From positions 21,476,598 to 21,540,597 of the forward strand of contig JAPWDM010000008.1 in assembly GCA_035578155.1 (NCBI GenBank): 64,000 bases of DNA. The letters run 5' to 3'. Below the pieces are notes generated by a model. It saw only the letters and a program-made list of their open reading frames with translations. It searched no databases and was not told the origin of the DNA. The stretch comes from Brachynemurus nebulosus (lineage: Eukaryota > Arthropoda > Insecta > Neuroptera > Myrmeleontidae). The translations under genes were made by a program, and so were the position numbers. Shown here piece after piece: positions 21,610 through 33,309 of the stretch; within the stretch, counting starts at the first letter, position 1; each line of letters opens with the position of its first letter.

Positions 21610-22001
21610 CAGTGCCGTGCCAAAAATGATATTGTCATTCCGTAATTTTCAATTTGTTAACAAAATTTAAATTTTGAATGAAAATTCTAGTTTGTTATTT
21701 TTTAATGAATGAACAATTTATTTCATATTTCAAATTTAGGCAATAATCTCTGAATTTATAAATGTTATATAGGTAAATCCTTAAAATCACTGTTCCTCTG
21801 GCTGTACGAGCTAATATTGAAAATTAGACGTTAAAATACAACTAAGGTTTACGTGGTCAGTATAAGGCTATTAAATATAAATAAGTAAATTATTACTTAT
21901 TCAGTTAGCAAAATAACAAACTAGAATTTTCATTCAAAATTTAAATTTTGTTAACAAATTGAAAATTACAGAATGACAATATCATTTTTGGCACGGCACT
22001 G
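21610..22001. mobile_element. TA-flanked palindromic MITE, CAGTGCCGTGCC ends
   Basis: Inverted repeats of about 95 bp start CAGTGCCGTGCCAAAAATGA and are flanked by TA on both sides (21608-21609, 22002-22003). This is typical of Tc1/mariner MITEs. The central part is unpaired AT-rich sequence. It is nested in the larger palindrome. Confidence 0.9.
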
Positions 22002-22455
22002 TATAATACTTGATTCCATACAGTACCTGGTCAGTTTATTTTATTGTATATAGTTTTATGACTCTTATGCGCTCTTAAAACACCGTATTTACTTGCGCTC
22101 TGTCGACACGCGCTCTCAAAACACGTAATCTGTGGATTTTACTCCGGAACTCTAAAAATAATTGAACACAGAAAAGGATAAAATTTGGTTTTTCTAAAAT
22201 TATTCACTTGTTGCTCTACAGATGTTTTACAAATTATGCCATCTTATACCTGTAATAAAATCTGAAAAGGTAAATTCTGATATTTCCAAAATAATTCATA
22301 TTTTACCGATGTTGCTTTATCAATATTGTCGGCGTTACTTATTTTTCAGTTTGTATTGTACTGGGAATCAGAGTACTTACAATATTACATAACAAAGTTC
22401 TCTATAAAAATTTTGTTTTATAAGTGTTTTTTTTTTGTGTTGTTTACATATAAAA

Positions 22456-22564
22456 ATGTCAACAATAAGATTTGATATGATGATTAGTGAGAGAGGCAAT
22501 ACGCTAATTATTGTCAATGGTTTTAGATATTATTGGCATAAAGCGTTATTCAAAAATGTGCAAG
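22456..22564 (+). pseudogene. FLYWCH-like first exon, probably of a MULE transposase
   Basis: The exon starts ATG and reads MSTIRFDMMISERGNTLIIV then NGFRYYWHKALFKNVQ. It is followed by a donor-like CAAG/GTATTT at 22565. The pattern 'S-x-RG-x-x-L-(hydrophobic)-x-G-(F/Y)-x-Y' is that of the N-terminal half of a FLYWCH zinc finger, a domain known at the N-terminus of many MULE transposases. The remainder of the finger and the transposase are absent, since the sequence runs straight into the inverted arm. Confidence 0.5.
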
Positions 22565-22989
22565 GTATTTAAAATTAAAAATAATAAACAAAATTTAAGA
22601 AGCTACTAACTACGGAACCCTAACTTAAAGCAGATCGAATACATACTTGGCGATTTTTTTTTATTAAAATACAATAAATAGGTGAGATAAAACTTTAATA
22701 AAACAAAAATATGAATGATTTTTGAAAAAATTATTTCTGAAAATTATTTTATATAAAATAATGAAAAATTGTATGTATGTATGTATTTGTTTTCGACTAC
22801 ACCTTCAAAAGCAACAAAGCAATAAGCAATAAGAGTATGGAATACGCAAACAAACGGAATCTTAGATCTTAGCGGAAAATTTAAAACTACATTGAAAAAA
22901 CTTTTTGAATGGATTGTCGAAATAATTTGAAACAAAAATTATGATATATCCATACATCATATAGGTAAACAATTTAAAATACTTTTTAA

Positions 22990-23692
22990 CCCGGCGTGTG
23001 TACACTGGGTCTTTAAAGGAACAGTCGAAATTTAAGACTCAAATTTCTCTCTCATGAATAAAGCGCGGGCTTTGGCTACCCTCCGTAAAAAATCTAGTTA
23101 GTAGTGGGGACTCAAGGTCCAATGGAATCGCGACTTTATTTTTTCATTTTTTTTTATTTTTTATATAAAACAAAATTTTGCTCCATTTTTTTTTCTTTAC
23201 TTTCTTGCTTTTTCTGTTTTTTCTATTATTATTTAATTTCTGTTATATTTTCAATAATAAAAACTCATTTTGTGCCAAATAATTACTGTTCCGTTTATTA
23301 TGGCTTGCCTGTAAATATTCCCCATTTTCAGGTGCTTGAATAATTCAACTTTTTGGAGCCAATGCCAAAAAAATTATATTCATTTGAAAGCTCATAGTAT
23401 AAGCTATAAAAGCCTAAAACCATTTGTTTTAATATTCCTTCATTATAGAGTTAGGAATTTTTTTACAAAATTTTATTTTTCATGCTTTTTGGACTACTGG
23501 TCGATTTTTATTAATAACAGTTTTAAACGTTTGACTCTAGAAACTACTGGGCCATGTAGTAGACACTCCAAAAAGTAACTCAGAATTTTTTGAGATTTTT
23601 TGGAAGCCTAGAAAACTTTGAAAACACGACCGTTCCCTGAAAGACCCAGTGTACACACCGTGTTCTTGAAAATATAGTGTACACACGCCGGG
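22990..23692. mobile_element. piggyBac-type non-autonomous element, TTAA target
   Basis: Ends CCCGGCGTGTGTACACT and, reversed, CCCGGCGTGTGTACACT, each flanked by TTAA (22986-22989, 23693-23696), the piggyBac hallmark. The left end runs directly into 'gggtctttaaaggaacagtc'. At the right end an extra subterminal copy of 'gtgtacactgggtctttca' appears 33 bp further in. No transposase; the short ORFs inside are not conserved. Confidence 0.9.
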
Positions 23693-23696
23693 TTAA

Positions 23697-24631
23697 AAAA
23701 ATTATCAAATATCGAATTCCACATATTTTACAAAAACTATAAACGCTCAGTATCTAGAAATTATACAACCTGAGTTTTTTCGGAATTGTCATCAAAAAAT
23801 TGTTCGAATAAGTATTATGGCTACTAGTAGAGTAATCGATTGTTATGTTCAGGAACTTTATAGCTCTTATGGTTTTTAAGATCTCAACGATTTGAATAAG
23901 TGATTACCTAACATTTTGTGATTAAAATTCCGTACGTTTTAACATCGATCGAATAGAGTATTTAAAAAAATGAAACCTTAAAATGCAATTAATCAAAAAA
24001 GAAATCGAATAAAATAATGGAAATTTTAATATTACTGATAGTTCTGAGTCGTAAATAAATTCCCCCTGTAGAAACTCTCAAAAAACTCATCCTGTATCCT
24101 GTATTTTGTATGTTATGTTGCTGTGCTGGAATTATATTGTATTTTATAAGAAATATACAAAATAATAATAGTACGTATTACAATATAAATATAGATAAAT
24201 GCTATTAATATTGGAAAAGCATTTAATGGTCGACGCACAATATTCATTTAATGTGATTATAGATTCGATCGCATTATCTATAACCATCACAATCATTTTA
24301 TAACAAATAATACACAATTGTTTTCTATAGTAAATTGACAAAGATAACAGCACCCTTGAACTGGAAAAATTACAAGTAAAGCAACGTCTCTACATTCTCG
24401 CGAAGTTGACCGAGTAGTGTAGAAGGTTCGTTGTTCTTCGTGGTTGGTGTTATAATAACGCTATTCAAGCCTCAGCCAACTTCAGCGAGGAATCTCGTCC
24501 TACCTCGGCGAGAATGTAGTTGTTGCATTACAATTCAAAACGTGTTTTGTCACAAAAAATTCAAAATGGAGTTGTGCACATCATCTAACTCTTCTCACAA
24601 TTTTTATACCATTAAAATTAAAGTCTGTTAC
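23697..24631. other. no gene; one small inverted-repeat element
   Basis: AT-rich. Near 24384-24531 an inverted repeat is formed by 'gcaacgtctctacattctcg' and the reversed 'gcaacaactacattctcgcc', enclosing about 110 bp with 'gaagttgaccgag'/'ctcagccaacttc' complementarity. No other structure was supported. Confidence 0.5.
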
Positions 24632-25530
24632 CAGTGGCGTAGCGTGCCTTGGAGGGGCCCTGTATCAATATTATTTGAGGGACCCAAATGAAGGGTAAAG
24701 ATTTCTCACAAAAGAAACAAAAATGCTTGCATTAAATTAAAATAAATATTTATTGATTATAAGTTATCGCTTCCTCCTAGAAATTGAGCTACCCAAACAA
24801 TTCAAATTAAATATACACTTTTCTTGCCTTTTTTCGGCAAATTGATTTATTAAATCATCTATAGTTGAAGACGGTTTCAGTTTTTTTTAAATTTCTGCCT
24901 CTATAGGCAATAGTGACAAGTCTGATAGCCGTTCCTGCCCCATCGAAGTCCTTAGGTAATTTTTTATCAGTTTTAATTTTGAAAAACTTCTTTCAGCTGT
25001 TGCGGTTGCAACTGAAGGGTCAAGAATAGAAAGCATGCTGTTATTACCTCCGGAAAACTGGATGCAAGGCTATTGAATTTTATCAGCAATAATTCCATGA
25101 GCTCCTTAATGGAATGAATTTTTTTAATTTCAGATTTTAAGCATGTTTTCAATGCAATTAATTGTTCATAAAGATTAACTGAGATGTCTTTACTGTATTT
25201 AGCCGACAGTTTTCCGGAAGCGTTTTTTATCACTTCGTTTGAAGAAGATAGGAGTTTCTCCTGTTGTAATTCTTCGAACATATTACACAGGTCACAAAGG
25301 CTCTGAAATATGTTTAGTTTGAGAAATTAATATATCTAAACAGCAATAGTATACATTGACTTTCAAATATGATTCCGGGTCTGAAATTCTCTCGTATGAC
25401 AGTTTTGTTGTGTTTTTTTTCCGGGAAGCACGAGATTAAGTGACACTTTTGCTTACACACGTTAGGGGCCTCTGTAGCCCGGGGGCCCCGTATCATTGAT
25501 ACGACTGATACGACGGTAGCTACGCCCCTG
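24632..25530 (-). mobile_element. deleted hAT transposon with transposase remnant
   Basis: Ends CAGTGGCGTAGCGTGCC and, reversed, CAGGGGCGTAGCTACC. Octamers TCTGTTAC and TCTATTAC flank it with one mismatch. It keeps 3' coding sequence of a hAT transposase on the minus strand (24887-25281). At 899 bp it is much shorter than an autonomous hAT element. Confidence 0.9.
24887..25281 (-). pseudogene. hAT transposase C-terminus, frameshifted
   Basis: The minus strand reads MFEELQQEKLLSSSNEVIKN ... LMELLLIKFNSLASSFPEVI in one frame. After a frameshift near 25020 it reads VATATAERSFSKLKLIKNYL, then RTSMGQERLSDLSLLPIE and a stop at 24889-24887. The segment TAERSFSKLKLIKNYLRTSM with following RLSDLSLL is the hATC dimerisation motif of hAT transposases (ZMYM/DUF4371-type). 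The DDE core is lost, so it is inactive. Confidence 0.85.
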
Positions 25531-26889
25531 TCTATTACCATACTTAATTCAAACATTTGATTTTCTAAAATTTTGGTATCTGTGACAAAACACGCTTTGA
25601 ATTGTCACTCCACATACCTACATTTTATAGAATTTTTGGGTAATATTTTTTTATTTTCTTTTAAAAATCTCGATATCCTTTTCACAATAATGAAAGCAGT
25701 CGATTTACATGTTGAACCTTTTGCAATAGTTCATAAACGATCACTGCGCTTCTAATGATCAGTGACACAATTATTACTGTATATTTTTAAAAAATTCATA
25801 TTTTAAAATTTTTTGCACAATTTTTAGGTATATATTTTACTATAGGTAGGTACCTTAATTAATTTTATTTCAAATCCAAACTTTCAAAAAAAACTATTAA
25901 AAAAATAGTTCTTATGTGTAAAAGTTTTCTGATTAGTTATTTATGTACTTACCATTCTAAGGATTCCTCCAACCTTCATCTACGAACCTAATTTGTCTTA
26001 TATAAGGAGTTCTGACGATACATCACAGGCATACGGATTACAAGGTTTATAAAATTACCTTTATTCATTAAAAATTTGCATTCTTATCAAATTAAATTCA
26101 GGGGATATTGACTTTATTGCCAATATTCTCTGATCGCCAACTATAATTTATTGACTATATTACTCACAACTAGTGACATCTGTTCAACAACTATTTAAAT
26201 ATACTCTAGAGTTCTCTCTAGATCGGTAAACCGCTTTATTGGATGAAATCACCCAATGAAAACCCAATTTTGTATCAAAAAATTAATTAATTAACAGTGC
26301 TTAAGTCTTTTCTTTCTATAAATAAAATCATGCCTTCCAAAATATTTTTTAAAAACACCATATTTTTTATCATTGTAATTGCATTGTAAGTAAATATTGT
26401 AATTGATAATTACACAAATTACAATTATAGACATAAAAATTATACGCTACAAAAAAATTAATTCATGCGTAAAATTGGGAAAAAGCAAAAGAAAAAGGTA
26501 AAAAATAGTTGGACAAGAATATTGTAAGCATATTAATTTCATAATTTGACAAATTCTTCCAAAAAACTGTATTTCGTGTTTCTTTTATGATAACAATATT
26601 TTGCCCACTACTGTACATTTTTAAGAAAAGAATTTAATATAGGTTATGTCCAGATTTTGATAAGGAATTCAAATTTTCATGCCGGTAGCGACACCTGTTA
26701 ACATTTATAGCCGCATCATTTGTTTTTCTAACCTCTTTTTATATAAAAAATGACTACTGTACGATTTAAAAAGACTGAAAAACGCATTTTATACATTAAT
26801 TTTGTATATGACACATTTAAAGATATCAATCTGAGCAATTTTACTAACTACAATTAGTAAAAAAACAAATCAAATGTATCATTATCATA
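25531..26889. other. DET1 upstream region
   Basis: AT-rich spacer before the DET1 start codon. It should contain the DET1 promoter and 5' UTR, but I see no TATA box or other element that I can defend. No repeats with clear ends were recognised. Confidence 0.5.
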
Positions 26890-27288
26890 ATGAAAGTTGC
26901 ACAAAATGATACTGATAACAATTTCAAAATTACGCCACGTAAAATAAAGCCGCAAAATATCGTCAAACGACTCCAACAACGAGAATTGTATAGTTGCATT
27001 AAACCGGGCACTCAATTTCATATTGCCCGGGAATTTCATCAGAACGTGTTCCCGAATTTTACAGTTGTCAACATTGAAAAACCTCCGTGTTTTCTACGAA
27101 AATTTAGTCCAGATGGTAAACATTTCATTGCATTCTCGGCGGATCAAACATCGCTAGAAGTGTATACGTATAAAGGGGCCGCAGCAGCCGCGGATTTAAT
27201 CGCCGGATTACCTGGTGAATATATTGGAAATAAAAATGATGGTCGAGAGTATGAAATACGCAATAAAGTATTCGATCGATTTTTCAAA
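26890..27288 (+). CDS. DET1: DET1 homologue, exon 1
   Basis: First coding exon of DET1 (Drosophila abo family), 133 codons from ATG to donor GTTAGT in phase 0. Recognised by [40 protein letters not shown] and LEVYTYKG, the most conserved N-terminal blocks of the family. The three exons join to 552 aa, almost the usual length for animal DET1 (about 550). DET1 is known as a nuclear component of the CUL4-DDB1 ubiquitin ligase module that recruits COP1, and as a chromatin-associated repressor; abo affects histone gene expression. The start is chosen because the length and the short variable head fit the family and no earlier in-frame ATG with conserved sequence is seen. Confidence 0.95.
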
Positions 27289-27347
27289 GTTAGTATTCAA
27301 GCATAGATTTTTGAGCGTTTGTTTATAGAACTGTATATTAGTAATTA

Positions 27348-28444
27348 CAGTAGATGGTTGATTATTTGAACGCTAACCTTCTAAAAAAACAAATTTTTCG
27401 AAACGAATTTAACCCTAGAATCATACGTTGGTCTACGAGAAACGTTAATCATACATCGACGTAGTTTTGACGGATGGACTTTTTACGGAGAGTTTTAGAG
27501 TTTATTTGCAAAAAACATTTTTTTTACATAACAATACTACAAAAGCGAACAAAATATTTAAAAAAATTGGATTTGGAAAAATTTCTTAATGTAAATATTT
27601 ATTAATTTTTTTAATCTTTTTATCAAAGCATATTTTCATTATAAAAATTAAAAAATAGATAAATACATCAATTGTATCATAAAACATGTGTTTCAAATAA
27701 TTAATTTATGAACTATTATGACTCAGTGGACATGTGTGACTTCACAGAATGTGAAATTTCTCAGTCATAAATATTTCTATAGATATGTAGTTATTTCCCC
27801 ATTAGGCATATTTGTAAATTTTCTAAAATTTGTTAGTAATTTTTCGAATAAGATCTCAAAAAATAATAAAAATTAAAATATTTTCCACAAAATAAGTTGT
27901 TAATCTTTTATTAAGTCACTTGAAACGCATTCTTTAGTTTTCGATTCAATATATTAAAACTTCAGTATTATGTCGTCTCTATAAGTCAAACAGCTGTAAT
28001 CATCTTTCACATTATCATATACATTGAATAAATTAATTATAACATGCATATCTTTAATAAATTTTAGAAAAATTAGGAAAACTTTTATATGTGAAGTACA
28101 AAATCTTTAAAAAAAAACATCGCATAATCATACATCGACGTCCTTTTGACGGACACTATTTCAATACAAACAAAACGACAGTGACTATAAACAAAATAAA
28201 TACGTCTTATGTGTTATAACAACAAATAAATTAGATAACAGAAATCTCACAGCAAGCAGGTACCGACAAGTTGTAGTATTGGAGCAGGTAGAGAAGTTCG
28301 TTCGTCGTTTTGACATGTACGTATGATTCTAGCGTTAAGAGACTTAAAAATTATGAAATTTAATTTTCGAAAATTTATACCCACTTTAATTATCCGAACC
28401 ACCCTTCTTGGTCTCAGTTGGTACGGATATTCGGCGCTCTACTG
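27348..28444. mobile_element. pogo-type MITE interrupted by a piggyBac element
   Basis: Ends CAGTAGATGGTTGATTATTT and, reversed, CAGTAGAGCGCCGAATATCC, each with TA at the flank (27346-27347, 28445-28446). The 'gattatccgaac' wording near the ends is typical of pogo/Tigger termini. Without the nested 27413-28334 segment it is about 170 bp. Confidence 0.78.
27413..28334. mobile_element. piggyBac-type non-autonomous element, 922 bp
   Basis: Left end CCCTAGAATCATACG and reversed right end CGCTAGAATCATACG, flanked by TTAA at 27409-27412 and 28335-28338. The CCCTAGAA start is that of piggyBac elements. 'taatcatacatcgacgt..ttttgacgg' occurs near both ends as a subterminal repeat (27449, 28127). Non-coding. 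It is nested inside the pogo-type MITE. Confidence 0.88.
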
Positions 28445-29314
28445 TAATAAATAAAACACTCTTTGGCAAAAAGTAGCACTTTTATTATTTTAAGGATAAA
28501 ATCTTAAATCAGGTTTAAATTTAGGAAATTTAATATGTAATAATAAATTTAAAAAAATAGAACAATTTAAAAAATTCTAAATTGGTCCAACTGGCAGAAA
28601 TTTTGAAACAAGATATCTGACTCCGTTTTTTCCAGTCATTTCGGAAAGGAACGTTACAGTTTTGTACGAGGCGAATAAAGACCCAATTGACTATTTTAAA
28701 AGCAATCGAAATTGATAAACATAATCCTATCAACTTTTAAACGATTACACTGATATTTACAACTCCATTTTATTTTCTTGTAATTTAATTTATTCATAAT
28801 TGTGTTTATACGACAAACATTTGTTCTGTGTCACGTCTACTCAGTCAGTCTGAACTTGTTTTTAGGGGTCCGTACCTTAAAAAGAAAAATGGAACCATTA
28901 TAAGATCACTCTTGCGTCCGTCTGTCTGTCGTTCGTCACGCACTTTTTTCTCGAAAACTACATGACCTAAGAATTTGAAATTTAGCATGATGCTACTAAC
29001 TCTTTATAACTCTCTGTAAGATATATTTTCACAACATTCTTCTCTGATTTCTAAGTTTTTAAAAAATTAAAAATTTGACGTTAGGGAAACTACCAAAATT
29101 TTCGTCAGTCTAATAGTTTGCGAAAAATTTGTTTCCCGTAAATTGTTAGAATTCTCGTATGGAAAGCTTATTGTGTAAACCCAACTTACTTTTGTTTGAT
29201 AATTGTAATATTGATCGAAACATATCACAAAATATTTAATATAAAAATGGTATTTATTCCCAAAATTAATATTACCTAAATGTCATAGATTTTATAAAGA
29301 ATTAGTAAAAATTA

Positions 29315-29617
29315 CAATAGAGCGTCGATTATTCGAACGCCAATTTGATTATCCGAACCACCCTTGGCAGGGCCGGATCTAGCGGGGGGGCAGACAAGGC
29401 ACGTGCCCCGGGTGCCAGGTGTTGGGGGCGCTAAAAAGTGATTTAAGAGGGCGCCAAAAGTAGATATGTCACGTTTTTTTTTTGCTCGTCACTTAATTTT
29501 TGGGAGGAAAAAAGATTGAAGAAAATATTTCCTTTCAACGCTGCCCCGGGCGCCACTTCGGCTAGGTCCGGCCCTGACCCTTGGTCCCAATTGGTTTGGA
29601 TAATCGGCGTTCTCCTA
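29315..29617. mobile_element. second pogo-type MITE copy interrupted by a hAT MITE
   Basis: The left end 'caatagagcgtcgattattc' and the reversed right end 'taggagaacgccgattatcc' flank only about 90 bp once the hAT MITE (29368-29576) is removed. Flanking intron sequence on both sides resembles that of the copy at 27348, so this copy arose by segmental duplication rather than by a new insertion. Confidence 0.7.
29368..29576. mobile_element. hAT MITE, 209 bp
   Basis: Ends CAGGGCCGGATCTAGCGG and, reversed, CAGGGCCGGACCTAGC. Exact octamers ACCCTTGG flank it (29360-29367, 29577-29584). A 'tttttttgctcgtcacttaa' segment inside links it to 16418-16789. Confidence 0.93.
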
Positions 29618-30398
29618 TAATAAATAAAACACTTATACTTGACAGAAAATACCACTTTTATCTTCAAATTGAAAATAATATTTTAAATCAGATTTGAATT
29701 TAAGGTAGTTGGTCGATAAAACGATTTTTTCAAAGGATTTTAACGAAACTTCTCTAAATATTTATTTAATCCAATACCAATAATACGAGCTGTTACCGAA
29801 AAAAAATTGACCACCCCCATTTTGAGAAAAAAGATTTCAAAGTTTTGTAATTTTAACACGGGCTTTTATGGGAAAACTCTATTTTTTTTTAATAAAATGA
29901 AAATGTGTCAAAGGAATTTTATAAAAATTTAATATGTTATTTAATACAAAGTTACAAACCATATTTAATAAGAAATAAAAATTACTGATCACGCCGTTTT
30001 TGAAATGTAATTTAAAAACATCATTTTACAACGTTTTTACAACGCTTTTTCAACAATGTTTTCATATTACTACAACATAAGCGCGCGGAAATTAAAAAAA
30101 AACAAGTGGTATGCAAATATAATAACTGAAGAATATTAATACATTATTTAATTTTTAATAAAAAAAAATTTTCTTGCTGAGATACACTTTTGTACCTGAG
30201 TATCTCAGAGCAACTACATTAAAAGCTATCGAAACTGATGAATATAATCCTATCTACTTTTAAACGATTACACTGGTATTTACAACTCTATTTTATTTTC
30301 ATATATTGTAATTTAATTAATTCATAGTTATTTTATACATTTGTTCTTGGTTATTATGAATTTTATAACGAATTAGTAAAAATTGTTTTGAATTCCAG

Positions 30399-31474
30399 GA
30401 GAAGTTTACGATCAACGTCACCCAGAGTAATAAACAACTCAATCGGGAATGTAGCCTCTTCACGGACGATGGTCGATACGTGATTGTCGGATCGGCCGCC
30501 TACATCCCGGATGATCTACGGCCCCATTTTTACCAAATTTACACCTCGAACGAAGCCGTTACACCAAATCCCCGGGCACCGCTGGAAGACTATTCATTAC
30601 ATCTAATCGATCTGCAAGCCGGTAAACTTTGTGACACTCGTGTCTTCGAAGTTGACAAAATTTTTCTATCGCACAATCAAGGACTCTATTTATACAAAGA
30701 TATCCTGGCGGTGTTGTCGGTACAACATCAGACCATTCATATATTTCAAATTTTGGACGGTATGTTTATAAATGTGCGTGAAATCGGACGATTTTGTTAC
30801 GAAGACGATTCCTTTTTGGTCAACTCCGTGTTCCCCTCGAATAATACACGTCCCTTCCGTGACGTCATGATCAACTCACTAAAACATCGAATTCTAGTAT
30901 TTTTGTACAAACATTCAAAATACATATCCGAAAGTACAAATGATCCAACGGAACTTCGAAAATTCTATCAATATTTTGATCAATTAAAATCGCTACGAAT
31001 GTGGAAAATGCAATTACTGGACGAGAATCATATCCTAATCAAATACGCCAGCGAGGATGTGGTCACACTCAAATCCACCGAACCGAATAGCCAATCCTCG
31101 TTCTTCGTCATCTACAACATGCAGGAGAGTAAAGTTTTAGCCGTGTATCGAAACACGTCGAAGGAGTTGTTGGATCTGTTCGAAAATTTTTGTGATCTGT
31201 TCCGCAACGCGCGAATTCATGCCGAATCACAATTCACATGTTCGCCGAGCAATAATTTGTATGCGCGCCTCCTGCAACAACGATTCAAACACACCATCGT
31301 CAGCGCTAGGTACGGTGGACGCACTGAAGCCACCAAAAGACTGTTGGCGCAGTTACCAATCAGTGCCCAGTCGTATAGCAGTTCACCGTATCTGGATCTT
31401 TCGTTGTTCAGCTACGACGACAAATGGGTGTCGGTGATGGAACGACCGAAAGCTTGCGGGGAACATCCGATCAG
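30399..31474 (+). CDS. DET1: DET1 homologue, exon 2
   Basis: Main exon, 1076 nt, acceptor TTCCAG at 30393-30398 and donor GTATGG from 31475. It begins [20 protein letters not shown] and runs through [78 protein letters not shown] and [20 protein letters not shown] to [11 protein letters not shown]. These are hallmark DET1 blocks. No internal stop or frameshift is present. It enters in phase 0 and leaves with two bases of an Arg codon. Confidence 0.96.
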
Positions 31475-33148
31475 GTATGGTTCATTTCAGTTAAATTTAA
31501 CCATGCTTCATGACTTATGAATTTAAATAATTTCCGTTTTATTGGTTTTATCTCTTTTATTATTGCACTTAGGTAAATTTTAAAATTGCAGTTTGTTTTT
31601 AGAAAAGAATAGAACATTGATTTGTTTTGAATACAAGAATTATTTAATTTTTTAAGGAGGGAGTTCAAATAAAATAACAACTTTTTTATTTATGATTATT
31701 TTGTTTTTTGAAATTTTTTTTCAAATTAGGGAGGGTTTCAAATAAAAAATTTTGTTTTTGAAACATTCATTACTCTTCCCTGTGGGGGTCCTTTTTCACA
31801 AGTTTTTAAACGTTTACAAGGAACGCCATATCTCAAAAAGTAATCAATATTTTCTAAATATTTTTTCATCATTTTATTCCTAAAGGACCTGTTCATAAAG
31901 CTGAGTATGGGTTTCAATTAATTTTAAAAATTAACTATAAAACTGTAATCCCAAACTTCTAAAAATTATAAAACCCAATTTTTTATTAAAAAAAAATATT
32001 TAAAAATTGCTACAATTGTTCAAATGGAAAAAGCATACTCCACTTTATGCGCAATATATATATTTATGAACAAAATTTAAAAAAAATTAAGTCTCTATCT
32101 TTTCTAGAACTTGAGATATGATTTTCCTTGTCGGGAAAAACGCAACTTTTGGAAAACGGTAAAAAACAAAAATAATAACAAAAGAAGCGGTTTACTCACT
32201 GTTTATTAAAACGTCTACAAAGGCATACAAATAAAAGAACATTATCTTAGTGCATACTATAACTCATGTGCACACTAAAATATTACTAATCAAATCGCGA
32301 GGGGGGGGGGGGGCAAGCGTTGTCTGCAAAGGAGTAGCAACTTGGCTGTGCGGCGGCTCACAAATAAATATTTTTCTACTTGAAAAAAAATTTTTTGGCC
32401 ATGTTTTATATATCACCGTGTTTGTAAAGAGCCATAGAATAAAATAAAAACAAAAAACGAGATTCGAAAAAAATTAGTTTATTACCCGTTTCTGGCGTGA
32501 ACTCCCTCCTTAACTTTCACTCATGATCAATTGTATTTGAAATAGGGTATAAGAACGCACTTCTTGCCAATTCACTTTCATTGGCTATTACAGACTTTCT
32601 TTGAAATTCGACGCAAATATTTAAAATTTAGCACGGGAATAGAGTTTGGTAGTCCAGTTGTAGACGTAAAGTTGAATTTTGGTTCTGGGGGGTTAATAGG
32701 GTACTTGACTGTATTTGAAATTTGTATTAAATGTTAAATAATTCTATGAGTTATCATTAAATATGTTTGATTTTAATGGTGAAACACAGAAATATTTAGT
32801 AATTTTATGAAGTTGACAATCGTTAATATTCAACGACTTAAATGACTGAAAATGCGCTGTTGCTTTAAAATTATGTCACAATTTGTAAACAAATATGGCG
32901 ATTCTAATAATTTTCATCTGTGATGTGAAATTGTTTTACTGTCAATATTTCTGTTTAAATACATAGTAATAATAATTGACCAGAATTTAAATAAATACTC
33001 GCTTTTACTTTGACTGGTTATGAACATAGTCTAAATTTTGAGATTATAAAGACTGACATTGACATTTGTTAGTCGTCATTACAATGAGTCGGCTTTTCGT
33101 TCCAATTTTTTTCATTTAACGCTTTTATTTTAACCATAGAGAAATTTT

Positions 33149-33277
33149 AAATAAAACAAGTTTTATTTCTTTGCAAATATCACTATTTCATTTTAGCAAA
33201 CTTACTACAAAATTTTGCAGCAAGTTTACTAAAATAAAATAGTGATATTTGCAAAGCAATAAAATTTGTTTCATTTA
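33149..33277. repeat. short palindromic repeat
   Basis: 'aaataaaacaagttttattt' through 'gcaaatatcactatttca' pairs with 'aaatagtgatatttgcaaag' through 'aaaatttgtttcattt'. Arms are about 55 bp with a loop of about 20 bp. It is probably a MITE; no clear target duplication. Confidence 0.6.
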
Positions 33278-33309
33278 CAATATGGATAATCACAAGGTAA
33301 CGCTCAAAT

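Larger units (their letters stand above)
21165..22815. mobile_element. large palindromic element with long arms, MULE-like
   Basis: The outer 250 bp of each side are inverted copies ('gtgtagttgatgacaaatgc', 'ttatataaaataattttcag', 'tcatatttttgttttatt', 'cctatttattgtattttaat', 'agttagggtcccgtagtcag'). More inner segments near 'agcgcgtgttcacagagcg' and 'aaataaactgaccag' also pair. The right arm keeps about 380 bp missing from the left, including a FLYWCH-like exon (22456-22564). A 392-bp MITE sits at the centre. Very long terminal repeats plus FLYWCH fit Mutator-like elements; a 9-bp target duplication was not identified. Confidence 0.6.
27289..30398 (+). other. DET1 intron 1 with tandem duplication and nested transposons
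   Basis: A 3110-bp intron bounded by GTTAGT and TTCCAG. A partly duplicated unit repeats in it: 'catagattttNNNgaattagtaaaaat' plus pogo-type MITE plus 'taataaataaaacact' and 'tttaaacgattacac' segments at about 27303-28830, again at about 29285-30345, and the first part a third time at 30355-30386. At 28860-29000 there is an interspersed 'ggggtccgtacct...gtctgtctgtcgttcg' repeat. No exon is hidden there. Confidence 0.75.

Noticed and set aside
24973..25281. A host gene on the minus strand
   Set aside because: The following frame shows the hATC motif, and the region is bounded by hAT ends with an 8-bp duplication, so it is a transposase remnant.
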